Positions 39,461 through 53,161 of a stretch of DNA of 64,000 nt are shown one piece after another. Source of the stretch: Polydactylus sextarius. Lineage: Eukaryota; Chordata; Actinopteri; Polynemidae. The DNA is taken from positions 9,607,001 through 9,671,000 of the forward strand of contig CM028915.1 of NCBI GenBank assembly GCA_016801845.1, read 5' to 3'. A program made the translations under genes and the position numbers. Position 1 is the stretch's first letter. Every line of letters begins with the position of its first letter. Under the pieces are notes generated by a model that was not told the DNA's origin, did not search any database, and saw only the letters and a program-made list of their open reading frames with translations.

Positions 39461-42190
39461 GACAGCTATAAGAGGGCTGTTGTTTTTCTTTCCATTCCCT
39501 TTTAGTGTATGATCAAGAAACAGAAATATGAATATATTGAATGAAAATGTATTTATTAAACTTGCAACTGCTTTTTGAAGATATCTGCCACTCTATGTCT
39601 CCTCCACATTCTCAGAAAAATATGGGTGGGATTGACACATTTGAATTTTCCTGGTGAATCCTTTGTGAATTTTGAATCAGCGGGTTATTCTGTCACAGAC
39701 TATATTTGTGTGGCATAATTTCCCCTTTTATCCAAAATCCCACATAAAAAGCATCATGACAAAAAGACAGCTAATGAGGTAAACAGTTAACGAACAGGGT
39801 CACAGAACTGCCTTCATGTGCTGCTGAATATGCATTAATTCTGCGAATTAGTGACACAGTTTTCCACTAAAATGCATTTTCCCTCTTCGCCCGTATTTCT
39901 TTCCTCGCCTATTAATCTGCACTGGCACTTTCTGTCTCATACACCTTCTCCTTCAGTGGTTACTGTGAAAATTCATATGAGATGTGAGCACCACTTCTTT
40001 ATACATGTTTGATGAATCGCTTTATTCCACTTCTGGGATACAAGCATAAATGTGGGAGATCTTGTCTGGAAAAAAAAAGGTACAAAAGATGGGAGGTGTC
40101 CAAGTTTGTAATGAGGCTAGCGAGGCTCTCCTGGCTCATGAGCAAACTAGGGCATCTGTAATGAGCGTGCAGTAAGGGAGGGGGTGGTGTGGACGTGGGG
40201 GGGCTGAGAGGAGAGAGAAGAGAGAGAGAGAGGCATGTCGCAAATGTGAACTGAGCCACAAGCTGTAACATCGGTTTCCCAGTGGCTGTTAGGAGGAAGG
40301 AAGTGTCAATCATGGTTTCCACTCAACCAGAGATACTGAATGAATTTGATAATTACCACTTCCTTCAGACCTAGATTGTGTGTTTTCCCAGAAACTTAGC
40401 TAGATAGATCTTTTTTCCATCTCTCTTTTAGATCTGTGATCCAACAGTGCTTGTCACTGCAAGAAAAAGAGCAAACACTGTCATAAACAGGAGGAACATG
40501 TGTTTTGGACACGTGTCTGTTATTAAAGTCTGTAATTTGTTGAACATTCTCGTGCATCGGTGTGTTAATGTGTTTTTGCAAATTCACATTAGACTAGTGT
40601 ATATTTATAACAGTACAAGAAGCCGTTCTGTAAACATTGTAGCCACAATCTGGTATAAACATCCATTTACATTTGAATGTCACTGTGTTAATAAAATGAC
40701 ATATTATTTAAAAAAAAAAAAATATTGTAAATCCAGCAAAAATGTTAACTAAAGTAAATGAGCTTTGGTGGCTTGAACTTGGAATAGGATGTTTACAAAT
40801 CACATTAATTAATACCATCCATTATGTGGCCTTGATAATTTACAGTGAAGTAGGTATGCTGACGCTGTTTATTTATTTTATTTGTTGAGAATAAGAGTGA
40901 CCTGAATGATCATATTTTAATGTCAGCTTTAAAGGTAGCTAAATTAGCAAAATACAAGTGTATTAGGGATATTAGGCATTTAAATGCAAGTTTATGTTTA
41001 AATTATATATGTTATTTCTATACTTTAACACTGCACTAACCATCATTAATTACTTTATGCTATGGAACTGATGGGATAGTAAACCTAACAAAAATACTGC
41101 TCCAGCATTTAACTTGCCCCCAAGCAGTTTTTATCAGTTACCTGCTGAGGCTGTCACATAAAATAAATGGCTTTATAAGGTGGGACCAACTAAGGATGGT
41201 CAAAGGTTAGCTAGCTTATGTCTCATCTTGATGCTGTGGGCGAAACACTTAGATGATAGTAAATTTTACTGAGCCTGCAGTGTCATGATGGGATGCTGTA
41301 AATGAAAGAAAAATGCTCAGGTTACTTGGATTTGCATTGTTGGACCACCTGGGCTTCAAGTACCAAAGATAGTAAAATCTGTTTTTTAAGTACTAGATGT
41401 ATTAGTTATTCATGACAGGGGCACGATGTAGGCTATGAATAATTAACCCAGTAACATTTCTATTAGGCCTCGCTACTGCATCTGATAGTGATTTATAATG
41501 GCGACACAGTGTAATATTATTTTTAATCACCTTTTTTTAAAATTAATATAATCCTTCAAATACATGCATCCAAAATGTCACTACACTTTTTGAAAGGGTT
41601 GCACCCAACTTCATGGTCTGGACAATACTTGGGTTTCACTTCAGAACTAAAGCCGTTGGTCCCAGGTTTCTCCAAAATTATGTGGACCTTCCCTGGTTCT
41701 ACCCTGGTCTGAGCGCATTATTTCGGCCCCTGGTCGACGATGAGGAGAACTATTGATCTTATACTGAGACAAAGCCCCTTGCGCACCTCTACAGGGCGTA
41801 GAGTTGGCTGAGGCAGGATACACAGTAATGAGAGCAATAGAGGGCAGAATTGGGGACCAGCTTATTCCTAACAAGGATGGAGACCTTTACACTAAAGAAA
41901 AAGAAGCTAGCATTTTTGTTTTGTTTTGTTTGCTTCTATTTAACCCCTCTCTTTCTGCCACTCCTGTCCTTTCTCTCTCTCTCTCTCTCTCTCACTATTT
42001 GAGAATTGTTAGGGTCTTATCCACACCATGGACTGTAGCCTTGATGGTGTTATCTGGAATTTAGGACTCCTGTGGGAATATATCTCAGCACAGACTGTCT
42101 GAAAAGTAAATTTAGTTTACTCCCACTATGAAGTCAGAGGAGCAGTGGAGGTGGTCTTAAACGATTAAAAGCAATTCTCAGAGAAGTGGT

Positions 42191-42424
42191 TTGAGCTCAC
42201 TCAGACCTAAGAGAGTCGAATACCTCTGGCTCAGTGGAAAAGATCCCCATTCCTTTGAGTGCTTGGTTGAGGGCCTTTGTGGCATCAGGAGTTGTTTTTA
42301 TGACAGGGACTCCAAAGAGGAGACTTTGTGTGTGCAACTCTTTGAGGTTCACATTACTTTTGGTGAAGCCTCCAACCTCACAGTGACCAAAGCTCAACCA
42401 CAGCATACTGATTATGGGTGCTGA
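42191..42424 (+). pseudogene. Possible relic of an Ig-like (I-set) domain
   Basis: A plus-strand frame without an ATG start (first codon TTG) encodes 77 residues and ends at TGA. The part from FECLVEG to TDYGC looks like an immunoglobulin I-set domain. It has a Cys in the B-strand position, 52 residues to the final Cys, and a typical LTVTKAQPQ-type F-strand approach before the YGC. The usual Trp position reads CFYDRD, with Cys in place of Trp. No splice sites clearly bound it and the frame stops right after the last Cys. It may be a decayed exon or retrocopy of a muscle-type Ig protein, or chance. I do not name a parent gene. Confidence 0.25.
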
Positions 42425-42552
42425 TTCTGGGCCATGACAGATGTAGGTTTTGGTTTAGCTTGCCCAGAGCTTACATCATATTGTATGGCGGTAAGAGAAG
42501 TAATATAGTGGGGCTGATGAAAAACAGTTTGTTTCATGGCCGACAATAGACG

Positions 42553-42760
42553 AATAACATTAACTTGTTAGCTTAGCTTAGCATAAAGATAATAAATGGA
42601 CGAATGGGAAATAAATCGCTTGGCTCTGTTGAATCATAACACAAATCTGGGCACTGACGCCTTCTAAACCTCACTAACTAATGAGCTTGTCTTTTGTTTA
42701 ATCCATGTAAAAGCTAACATCTAGAATATAAATTGTGGTTTAATGTGACACGCCCCCACA
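42553..42760 (+). repeat. Teleost interspersed repeat, fairly well preserved
   Basis: The series 'gttagcttagcttagcataa', 'tggctctgttgaatcataac' and 'ccttctaaacctcactaact', then 'gagcttgtcttttgtttaat' with 'ccatgtaaaagc', follows the order of one of the most frequent short repeats in percomorph genomes. It is the clearest repeat copy in the window and supports a fish origin. It is non-coding. Confidence 0.8.
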
Positions 42761-44269
42761 TACACTGCCAGTCTTTGTGTTAAGCTATGCTCACTGACCA
42801 AAGGCACATTGTACTTGTCTCTTCCACTCTTGTGTCATGACTGACTCCAAACCACACTACATGTATTTTTTTTTTTACAAAGTTATTAGAGTGTCTTTCA
42901 TTTTGGTCTCTCGGGTCATCGGTTCCTCAAAGGGTCAGTTATGTCAAGACAGTTTGCAATTAGTCATTGGCTCAAATTTGCATATCAAAGCTGACCAAAA
43001 TTGATCTTACCATGAAAGCTCAGGGCAGATTGATTTTGCAGCCATGAACAAAATAACCGATTGCAGTGACCTCCACTGCAATGAAATGACTTCACCCTGA
43101 AATTTCCGTTAAAAATGCTGACCTGAACCGGTTTTAGTGACTCTAAACACCAATACCGACTTCTGCTTCAGTTCTACTCGCTGTAGAAATCTGTTTAATT
43201 CACTCTGGGGGAAAGTTTAAAAGACTGGCTTCAGAAATGGACTGACATCATAGACTGACATCCCCAAATTCCCTATAGTGAAGAATCAGATCTCTTCTCC
43301 ACGGACCAGGCCTTCCCAAAAGCCCTCACAGGCCCAGCGGCCGCCATTGCTCTGTCATCAATACCGATTTCATCTGTTTGATGGGCTTTTCAAACATCTC
43401 TCTCTTCTTTCTTTCTCTGCCCTCTGGTGCCTTTTAATTTCAGTCCACAATCCTGCATGGTCATTTTTTCTCTCTCCTTTGTTCTCTGTCTTTATAGAGT
43501 TGTTCCTGAACAGTAGATTTTTGCATGTGTCCAGCTCATTGGGACCACACTGTCTTTCTACTCTTCCATAGATATTCAGCATTTTCGGCCTTCGCTCTAA
43601 ACATCTCTCCTGTACTCTCGCTTTCCCCTCCCTGAGGCGAAAGTCAGCTCATTCCCTCTAGCTATTACATCCAATTAGGACGAGTGAGAGTTTCACCCCT
43701 CCTCCCTTTTCTACACTAACAATGTGGAATACAGTGGAATGAGTCAGGCTTTTCGTGACTCTTCTTTGATGTGAACAAATTACACTTCAGATGCACTCTT
43801 GGCAAGGAAACAAAGATCCAGTTTAGTCTTTCAAGTTTTGAATTGTTTGTCACTTGGTGAACAGCAAGATACACAATGCAGGAAGCAATCACTTGATGTG
43901 GATTGATGCTTTCTTTCTTTTCAGCTGTTCTCTTACAAATATACTGCACGTGTATGTGTGTTTGTCTGAACCTTTGCATGAACACTTTCAGCTGCTCTGA
44001 TAGCAAACAGTGATGTGGTTTTGGTTGGCTTTTCTTCTTTCTATAAATATTGTTTATTATTATCAAATCTCTGCACGAATGCTTCTCTGTCCTGTCTTCA
44101 GAGGCTGTTTGGTCAAATGTAAAGCCGAGCTGCATGTTGGTAGAGTTTACATGATGGCATTTAAACGCATATTTCTGTTTCAAAACTCAAGGCCAATGTG
44201 AAAACCTTGATACCTATGGTTATCTTTGCAAGTGCATGAAATAAAGTGCCTAAAAGCTATGTGACCCGT

Positions 44270-44299
44270 ATCAGCACTGTTATTACTGTCAGTGCTGAT
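44270..44299. repeat. 10-bp inverted repeat with 10-nt loop
   Basis: The arms ATCAGCACTG (44,270-44,279) and CAGTGCTGAT (44,290-44,299) pair perfectly. About one such hairpin is expected by chance in a window of this size, so no role is claimed. Confidence 0.7.
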
Positions 44300-45758
44300 G
44301 ATGGAAATGAAACGTTTCTCTGTGTAATCTCTTAAACACTAGTACTGTGCATCATACTGTCAATGTCAAGTAGTGATGTGAGAGCTAAATCCTCTAAAAC
44401 ACACGGCAGCTGTGGTAGGTGTTTTGTGTTAAGTGCATGTGAAAATCCCAGTGTTGGAAATTTTCTGTGTTGCAAATTATAAAGCAGCAGCATGTTTGAG
44501 TTGTATGTGATCATGTGTTTACAGATGGTACAGTGCTTCTTTTTACAGGTGACCTGAAAAAGAAAAAAAAAAACTCACCATGGCAGTTGAAAGAGAACAA
44601 ACCTTCCTTTTTTCTAAAGTGATAGGAGTTTAACCTTTAGAGTCCCCTCTCGTATAATTTAAGTAAACTGTGATTTGTGATCCAAAAGAGGCATAAAAAA
44701 ATGACCGTAACATTTTTGGAAACAGCTTGTGCTGTATAATAGGGTCAGTGTGCTCTAGCAAGAGTCTTTTTTTTGACCAACCTGTGTGAGGGTGAAAGTA
44801 ATGATGACAGCATTTTCATTTTTTGGCGTGAACTGTGCCTTTAAAATAGCGGTGGTCTGCGTCTTCTGGTCCTTGGCTTGTACTGCTGTAGTCTGCTGTT
44901 TCCTCTTCATTCCCTTCTGTCCTCTGCAGCTCCCTCCTCCATTTTTCTTCTCCTTGGCACTGTTGCCGTTATGATCCCCACTTACATTATTCATTTCAAC
45001 ACAAAGATCCAATAAACATACTTTTTTTTTCTTCCTGCACCCTCTGCCCTCTATGTATACTGTATAGCTACTGTTTTGTTTTATTTGTTCATCACATGTT
45101 CATACCGCAACTGCTTGTTATGGTATTTGTTTAAACTCATTACATATGTATTATATATACATTGTATATATATTGTTGCTGTCTTTCACACAAGCTATAG
45201 CAAATTCTTTGTTGCCCAAGACTCACGCAGATCACCGCACCCAAATTCAAGGTTTTAGATGTTGTGTCTCATGACACATTGGGTTAAAAGATCATTTCAC
45301 AGCAGAACGCAAAAGCTCACATTGGAAAAAAAAAAAAAAAAAAAAACATGTATCTGAGACATTAAAGAACAGTTCCCTGCTGAAAAGCAAACACTTGCAC
45401 ACGCGCCGCCATGCGTATCAGCCTCTTTGCCGAGGCATCTGGTTGTTGCTCGTTAAATGGAGAAGCAACCGTTATTCAGAGTAGTAGTAGTAGTTTTGTG
45501 ATCAGACTCGAGAGTTTTCTATCCGTATCAAATCTCAGATTATGAGCGCAACTGAAGCTAACAGCAACATTTTATTGACAGGTCGTAAAGCTGTCAATTT
45601 TCATCGCTCCTGAATTCTTGAGGTCTGCTCCTATAGGATATTGACAATCAATACTGAACATAGCACTATTGAGAACATATATTATTTGCTGACACGTGGT
45701 TTTGGACACTGACACTTACGAGCAGAGTTTTTGAAAACACATTGATTGCGTGTTGACA

Positions 45759-45774
45759 ACACACACACACACAC
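45759..45774. repeat. Short (AC)n microsatellite
   Basis: Eight AC units followed by TACACACA, in intron 1. Confidence 0.85.
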
Positions 45775-48700
45775 ATACACACATTCTTTGGATATGTCTG
45801 CTGCCCACAGTATTGACCATATTTACAAAAACGCTTCCTTGTAGACAGTCTGAGCCGACGGGTTTTTTTTTTTATTTATGTTATGCTTGGGATAGCAATT
45901 CGATGTGCTGTTTGACTGAAAATCCCCTCCACTAACAATCACAAACAGCATACACTCTGCGATGTTATGGATTTTAAACAGTTTTATGCTTTCTTTTATT
46001 TGACTCTGGAACACTTGTTTAAAAAAAAAAAGATTACTCGAAGATCGCCCGTTTTATTTTAGCACAGATCAATCTAACTATAAATGGAGGGATTTCTGTC
46101 TCTCTGTCTGTTTGACTGTATTTTCGATTTTCTGGACAGCCGTTCATCCCATCGACTTCAATCTTGGCAGGTGTGTTTTGCTGAGGACTCAAAGAAGTGC
46201 AGAGTGTTTTTTTGGATCGCTGAGGAGGTTTTAATTAATCACTTTTCTCTGTGTTACTTGGATTTGAAGAAAAAAAGTGACAGTACTATGAGCAGTTTAC
46301 TTTTGCAGCGAAAGTCCCTCTTAGTGATTATATTCAAGGTTGTGTTTTTCTTAAGGAACTGAAAGCCCAAAGCAATATAGAAATAACCAAAAAGAAAATA
46401 TAAGTAACAATAATTTGCATTATTTAACATTTCCTCTGGTATAAATTGCACATTATTAGTCCAACTCTACGAAAACTAGTGTTAAAATTTAATAACCTAA
46501 AAACAGGATTTTTAAGCACATATCATCCATCACTTCTTTTGCAGATCAGAGTTTGTATTTCCATCGTAAACTATTTTGGCAATATGTATTATTACCAACT
46601 TTAAAAGAGGTTGGAGTGACATGTAAATCGTCCCTAAACCACATGAACTGTAAGGGGGAAAAAAAAATCTCTGGTGTCATTTTGGAATGTGGTGGGATAT
46701 TATTATTATTTCTTTTTTTTCTCTTCCTAAACCACATGCCAAGAGCCACTTGTTAATGGAGGATTTTACCCTGCAAAGTTAAATAAGGATGGATGGGTTA
46801 TTTATTTGCAGAGAGAGATAGTGTCTACCCCCCTAAAAACGGGTATGTTACTGCACTTCCTTGTCATTATATGAAAAAAAAACAAGAAAAGAAGAAAATG
46901 CCTTCCTAATTACTGTTGGTATTGTGTTTGTGAGTCATTTCACAGTTAGCCACCCACTCCATAGCAAGATGATTTAATGTTAATAAGCACTGGTATGATG
47001 GAATGCACACTTTTAAGGGTGATTTTATGTGGGAGATAGATGCGGAACAAGCATCTGCTGGAGGATGAAGTGACCATGTTTGTGTGTGTGTATGTGTGTG
47101 TGTGGGTAGGGGGTACAAAGGCAGGTGATAACTGTAGTGCTAATGAAACACATGTACGGAGATTACCATATGTGCCAGAGTGCAGTCAACTAAATCCTCA
47201 TTCGCAACAAACCCATTTCTGACATTGTTTTTGTTTGTTTTTTTGTTTGTTTGTTTCTTGTTTTTTTTTTTTTTTTATTTTCTTGTGTGAAAACGCAACA
47301 CAAAAATTGAGACAATATAAATTGTGACGGCGTTTTATTGCCAGCTGGACTGGGTTTTTGTAACTGTCTTCAAACAAACGCGTAACCACACAGTCTCAAC
47401 AGCCTCAATCTGCCTCTCTAAGTAGTCTGTAATATAAATGGCATTAAAACTTTAAGTGTAAAGGCTGATTTGCTGAATCGTGTCACTTATATTAATGATA
47501 ACTCTTACCCAGAATTACCATTTCAACTAGACCTACAATTTATGTCATTGTGATTCTACAGCTGCCTGGTAAGTTAATAGTTATGATTATTAATATTGCT
47601 CGTTTATTGCTAAAAACAATGAACAATGAAAAGTATGACTTGAGTCACGCAGTGATTAAACACAGTCCTGTGGCAAATCAAACCGGTTCTTGTTAAGAAT
47701 TTCCTAGTATTTTTTTTTTCTAAGCAGTGTATCTTGATTAAAGCCTCTCATAGCTCCATACTATCACATTCGGGAAAGAAACATAAAAACTCCAACAAAA
47801 GTTCGACTGCTTGAGATTCATAACAAGAGACATTTGACAGACACAAACAGGATTTGTCAGCCCCCGTGAGTGGAGTCTGGCTCTGCCAGCATTAGCAGTG
47901 ACAGCCAACTGTCACTCATAATGCTACACTGCTAAATGGGAATACGATGCATTACCCGGATTGTTTTTGTTTCGTCACGGGCCAACTGGCCATGAAAGGT
48001 AAGAGTGACGAGGATTATGGAGATGTCACATCAAAGGGGGCTCAGTTTTATTGCTGCCCAGCTAAAATTGGTCAGAGAATCCCAATTAATCAGCAGTGTT
48101 TGTAAAGATAATCAATTCAAATACAATTGCTGTCTACTTTGGCTCATTACAATATAAAGGCAACAATTTAGGTTGTACTTTAATTAGTATGTTTTGTGGT
48201 TCCTGGTTAATACAAGCATCTGTCTAAGGTAATATTACTATAAAACCTTCTATATTAGACAGTATATCAGTATAAAAAGAGTTTTACTAGATTATGTCTT
48301 CATGTGAAAACTGCTTTCAAATTCACACCATCTAATGGTGAGCACCCAAAAGCCTGTTCTTGTAATTAACTAAACATCAAAAGAAAGTTGCTCTCCAGTG
48401 TACAAAACAACCACCAGGTCAGTGTCATCAAACATAACATAATGCTGTATATGAACATACGCCAGCTCCCACGACTGTGTAATGGATTGCAATCATAACT
48501 ACAATTATAGAAATCACTGTGCTGACCCGGCAGCCTGACAAATGTGGATTCATCAAAACAATACTTTTATCATTATTATGAAAGCTTTGCAGGGTCATGG
48601 GGGTTAATGCTAACGCTAAGGAAACAACACTGTAAAATAAATATAATATTTTATGCAACCTCATCCCACTCAAAGTGATCCAAATGTATTTACCGTATCG

Positions 48701-49596
48701 CGTTACACTTAATTGACAATTATTTCACAGAAGTCTACATGTTTTTCTCTTTAATGAAAAATGACGGCACGATGTTGATCTTCTCACACTACTGCTATCA
48801 GTCATTCCTGCAGTCGTCCTGCTGTGTTGAATAAAGCGATAAGTGTGCTAGAAAAAAATAAAAGCTCATAGTCCAAATTGTTTGTCTTCGCTACACTTGT
48901 GTTGAGAGAAACGTAGACATTTTGTCATCTGTAGTCACTGTCGGAAAAATCATTTACACTTGCATTATTTTCTGCGACACTCGCATCTGTCAAGGGTTTA
49001 AGTAGGGCTGAGCACTCACTTGTTAAAATTTAAGATTCCCACAATAAAGGGAGAAAACGAACACAAGCAGACCAGACGAAAGCACTTTAATGTGAAAATC
49101 TTACAGAAGCTACAACAGAATGTTGTAAGTGACAAACTAATGGGATGGCTTACACTACACGACTGTGGGCTTCTTTTGTGTTATACTTCTCTCCGTCTGT
49201 CTTTCATTTCTTTCTCCTCTCTATCTCTCTCTTGCTCTCACATCTCCTCTGATTCCATTTCTAGGTGTCTGTCAGCTTGTGAAACTGTGATCACATGGTT
49301 TGTCAAAGGTGATCTGAATGCATTTCACACTCCCATATACTTCAAATGTTTCACTCTCGCCTCCAGCACCTTATACAAATGTATCACCATCTATTCTGGA
49401 AATCTCCAAAACTTTGGTGACACATTAACATAAATCTTGCTATTTAACTGCTTTTAAAATTCCTTGTGAAAGTTGTATCTTATTCATTGAGTAATTTACC
49501 ATTTCTGGTTAATTGCAGTGTCACAATGCTATTTTCAATTCATTGTGAACAAGGAAACCAAACTGTTTTCATATAAAGAACTTTATTTTTCATATA

Positions 49597-49621
49597 TTTT
49601 TTTTTTTTTTTTTTTTTTTTT
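49597..49621. repeat. Poly-T tract, 25 nt
   Basis: An uninterrupted T run in intron 1. It might be the tail of a minus-strand retro-insertion, but no element body is recognised. Confidence 0.9.
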
Positions 49622-52600
49622 ACAAAAGAATCACAAGGACACTAAAGGTTATCAATTAGTTATATGCTATTGGCCACTATATTTAACAGCAGGTTGTTAA
49701 ATATATGATATAGAAGGCCTCACTCATCCAACCAACGTTTTATGACTAATATAATTTTCCGTTGTTTTGTGTTTGACATGCACGTTATTTCTGATCCAGT
49801 GGATCCACTTGTTTCAACCAAGTGAACTAATTAAAACTGCTGTTAATAGGGTCTGAAAAGAAATACTGCATGGACACATTTGTCTGTCATGTTACTTGTG
49901 AACATCATGATATATTTTTTTTTAATATATGCATGCATGTCCTCCTATCATGTGTGTGTCTGTGTGTACACTGCCCTGTATCATCTATGGGCTTTGTACT
50001 TGTTCGTCCTGCACACTGGCCCCTCTATCTCCTCTGAACACCTTGAGGTTATATCAGCCCTGTGCTGGACAGGCTGACTGGTTCCCATTTAGATTATGGA
50101 TGGTTATTACTGCCTCCTGGCTGTCAGTCAGATTAAACCAATATGTCCCAGGATGGAGGCTTATCGTGCAACAGAGAGGACCTTCTCCTGTGAAGGAGGA
50201 GGGGCCATTTGAATAAGTCATCTCCACTACCCTCCATGTTTTACAAATTTATTAGTGCAGTCTCAAGATGTATCCACATGTCAGGTATTTGTTGTACAAA
50301 ATGGTGCAATATATTACGTAATGTTCATGCCTCTCTGTCAAGAACATTACATGTTGTGGAGATAGGCTCTATCTATCTGACTGTTAATAACCTTACTATA
50401 TAACCTCAAAATCACATTGTCTGAGACTCCTTCACATGGTTTTAACAACTGTGAGAAAAAAAACCAAGACACCACATGTGCTGGTAAAAAGTGTTCACAT
50501 GTAACACATTTAATGGATCATACGAGCTCATTTGTAGCTCAGTTAACTGAACACATGTTATTGAATAATTCAGAATGTGAACTTCACCTGTTTGATGTTT
50601 TGTGCACCATCACACCTCCAATGTGAGGAGTTTTACTTTTCACCATTTATTAATGATTACACATTGAAAAGGCTGTTTTAATGTTACCGTTTATGGTGCC
50701 CCATTCTTATGAGATACAATGTGACGCAAGCACACATGAGTGTCGAATCAAGAGCATCTCAGGATTCATTATAGGACTGTTTATAGTCCCGCTGGTGAGA
50801 GAAACTCACTACTTTAGCTTTGATGACAAGTTTTATGGGGAGGGAAAGTTTAAGATCTGTTAGATTTACAGGATTTTATAAACAGAAACATTTCAGTGCT
50901 CAAAAAAGACTGCAGAGTGTACATACTTGTCAGTACAATATTTAGTATACAGTATTTTCACCAGAATATTTGTAGCAGTAGCTTTAGCATTGAGCTAAGG
51001 CTGTTACTGTTACCTTAAGCTTTCATCTATGAGTATATAATGCAGTACATGTGTATGTAAACAGAAGATACAGATAAAAACTACACATTGATGAATACAA
51101 ATCTTTTTGAATACCCACTTTTAAACTATTTCTTGGCTGCAACAGAAGTTTTAAAAAGTCTACATACCTCAAAGTCAAGATAGGTCACTTGTCACTTGGT
51201 GTGAAAAACCATATGTTCTAAAAAAGATATACATTCTTCCTCTGTGGTTAAGGTCTGGATAAGGTTAGGCAGTTGAAACTATTTGGTCACAGTTAGGGTT
51301 AGGAAGCCAGTATCATTATGGTTAAGAGAAAAGAGTGTTGACTGTCAAAACCAGATGGGCTATGAAATATTCTTGCGTGTCTCTTTCACCCACCTCGTTA
51401 TCCCAACCATCCATCCTGACATTTTCCTTCAACGGTGACACATTATCTCTACTTTTTGCTTGCGTGAATACTCCCACAACTGCAAAAAGTCATGTATTAA
51501 GTATAAAGTATAAAACTCAGCAATTTACGTACTTGAACAACCACTGCTGTTATTTTATTTTTTTATTTATTTTTTAATGATGACAGTCTCTAACACCTCT
51601 GATTTGCCTACTAGTCATCACTTGCTTATATCGTATGTGAGATGAATCTAGTTTTGCCTGCCACTACATTGGCATTCACCCAGCACAAGTGTCTGGCTCT
51701 TGCTCTTTCACTATTTCCGAAAAAAATATGTTGCTCATTTTCTCATCCATTCATTATTTATTTATCAAAGGAGAGATACATTTTCACATGTAAGACAATG
51801 ATGAATAATCATGGGGGTTTATTTCCATGGGAAATAAGCCACGTGATGGAGACGACATGGGGTGTTTTCATTCATCTGTGGAACAACAATCTGCGATCGA
51901 GACACAAACACATAAATTTTACCATCCCAGTGTATTGTATAACTACCACTTAGTATTTTATGTGCTTTTATTATTCACAATTCCAACACTTGGATAAACA
52001 AAAAAAAAAAACCTTTCTTTTATGTTATCTTTATTTTCTCAGCAAGCGTATTTATGTGTGGGCGTGAATAGTTGTTAGCAGTCGGGGGCATGTCCCCCGC
52101 CCCCTTCTTTCTTCGTGAGTATGTTATTGCGTGAACACACTGATGAAAGTATGTGTCTGTGGGTTTGCATGTGTGTGTCTTGACCCCTATGGTAAGAGAG
52201 GAGAGAGGAAATGGCAGAAAGAAAAACCGCACTAAGTGAAGCGTGGAATGTGCTTGGTTTTGGGATTACATTTGCCCATGTGCATGCAGAAAACACAAAG
52301 GGGAGCTTCTGCTGCCAAGCAGATGAGAGGTTGGGAAAGTGCTTGGCTTTGGATCCTTGTGACTTCAATTAAAGCGTTCTCTCACATTTAAAGCAGTGTC
52401 AAAGGCAGCGTTTCACTCTTTAATTCTGTCTGTTTATCACAATGGTGCCTAAGTGATTCATTTTCTTCTCTAACTTTGCAGCTGCTGAGAAGAGATTTGC
52501 AGCCGCTGTCTGGGTTGCATATGTGCCTATGTTTTTTTTTTTTTTAAGTTTGTCAGTTTAGTTTGTTTTGCCAGACGCTTAACAGATAGATACTGAATAT

Positions 52601-53087
52601 AACCAACCTCCCCCTATCCAACCTCAGAAAATAAGGTACCACATTAAATTAGATTGTCGATATAAAAGTTTTTAAAACCCTTGGAGAGCACTTTGTGGAG
52701 TGATTTTATTTTCACATCCAAAAACACCACAGGGATCAGGGGCTGAGCTCTGATGTTTGGTTTGTGAAAAGGAGAAAAATCTGCTCTGTGCATGTGACTC
52801 GTTATAATTGGAAATGGGACTTGATTGGTTTTCTAAGATGGATTTGGATACATTTGCAGCTGCATGAAATGTTGGCATCCATAACTGTCTCCCTGTCTGT
52901 CTCGTGATCAATGTAGCTTTAACCCTCTCCATATGCCAATACCTAATTAGTATTCAGTGCCGTGGATCAAAACATGTACTTGACATTGAATCATACTTTA
53001 ATTAAGTGAGTATGCTCATTGGTAGGCAGCATCATTAGCTATTGAGAAATAACATAAATATGTGATGTGAGGCACCAAATCCCAATG

Positions 53088-53161
53088 CATCCATCCATCC
53101 ATCCATCCATCCATCCATCCATCCATCCATCCATCCATCCATCCATCCATCCATCCATCCA
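53088..53161. repeat. (ATCC)n tetranucleotide array
   Basis: About 18 uninterrupted ATCC/CATC units. A long minus-strand frame (53,039-53,509) reads through it as a repeated Trp-Met-Asp-Gly string, so its length is partly an artefact. The array lies about 640 nt before the edil3 microexon. Confidence 0.95.

Noticed and set aside
40174..40208. G-rich run that might form a G-quadruplex
   Set aside because: The G runs need one loop of about 14 nt, so it does not meet the usual four-run rule with short loops.
43716..44183. 155-codon minus-strand open frame, among the longest in the window
   Set aside because: No recognisable domain and no promoter or splice context. Overlapping frames exist on the other strand. 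One or two frames of this length are expected by chance in 64 kb read in six frames.
44190..44236. EGF-like string (CENLDTYGYLCKC) that might have been the missing edil3 EGF-1 exon
   Set aside because: It lacks the second and third cysteines at the needed spacing and the GlyGly turn. It hits a stop codon two residues after its last cysteine and has no donor in frame.
47040..47222. Frame with DNCSANET resembling the end of EDIL3 EGF-1
   Set aside because: The Val-Cys part comes from a GT-rich run and no other EGF cysteines are in place.
52083..52099. Small GC hairpin (cggggg...cccccg)
   Set aside because: Only a 6-bp stem; expected many times by chance.
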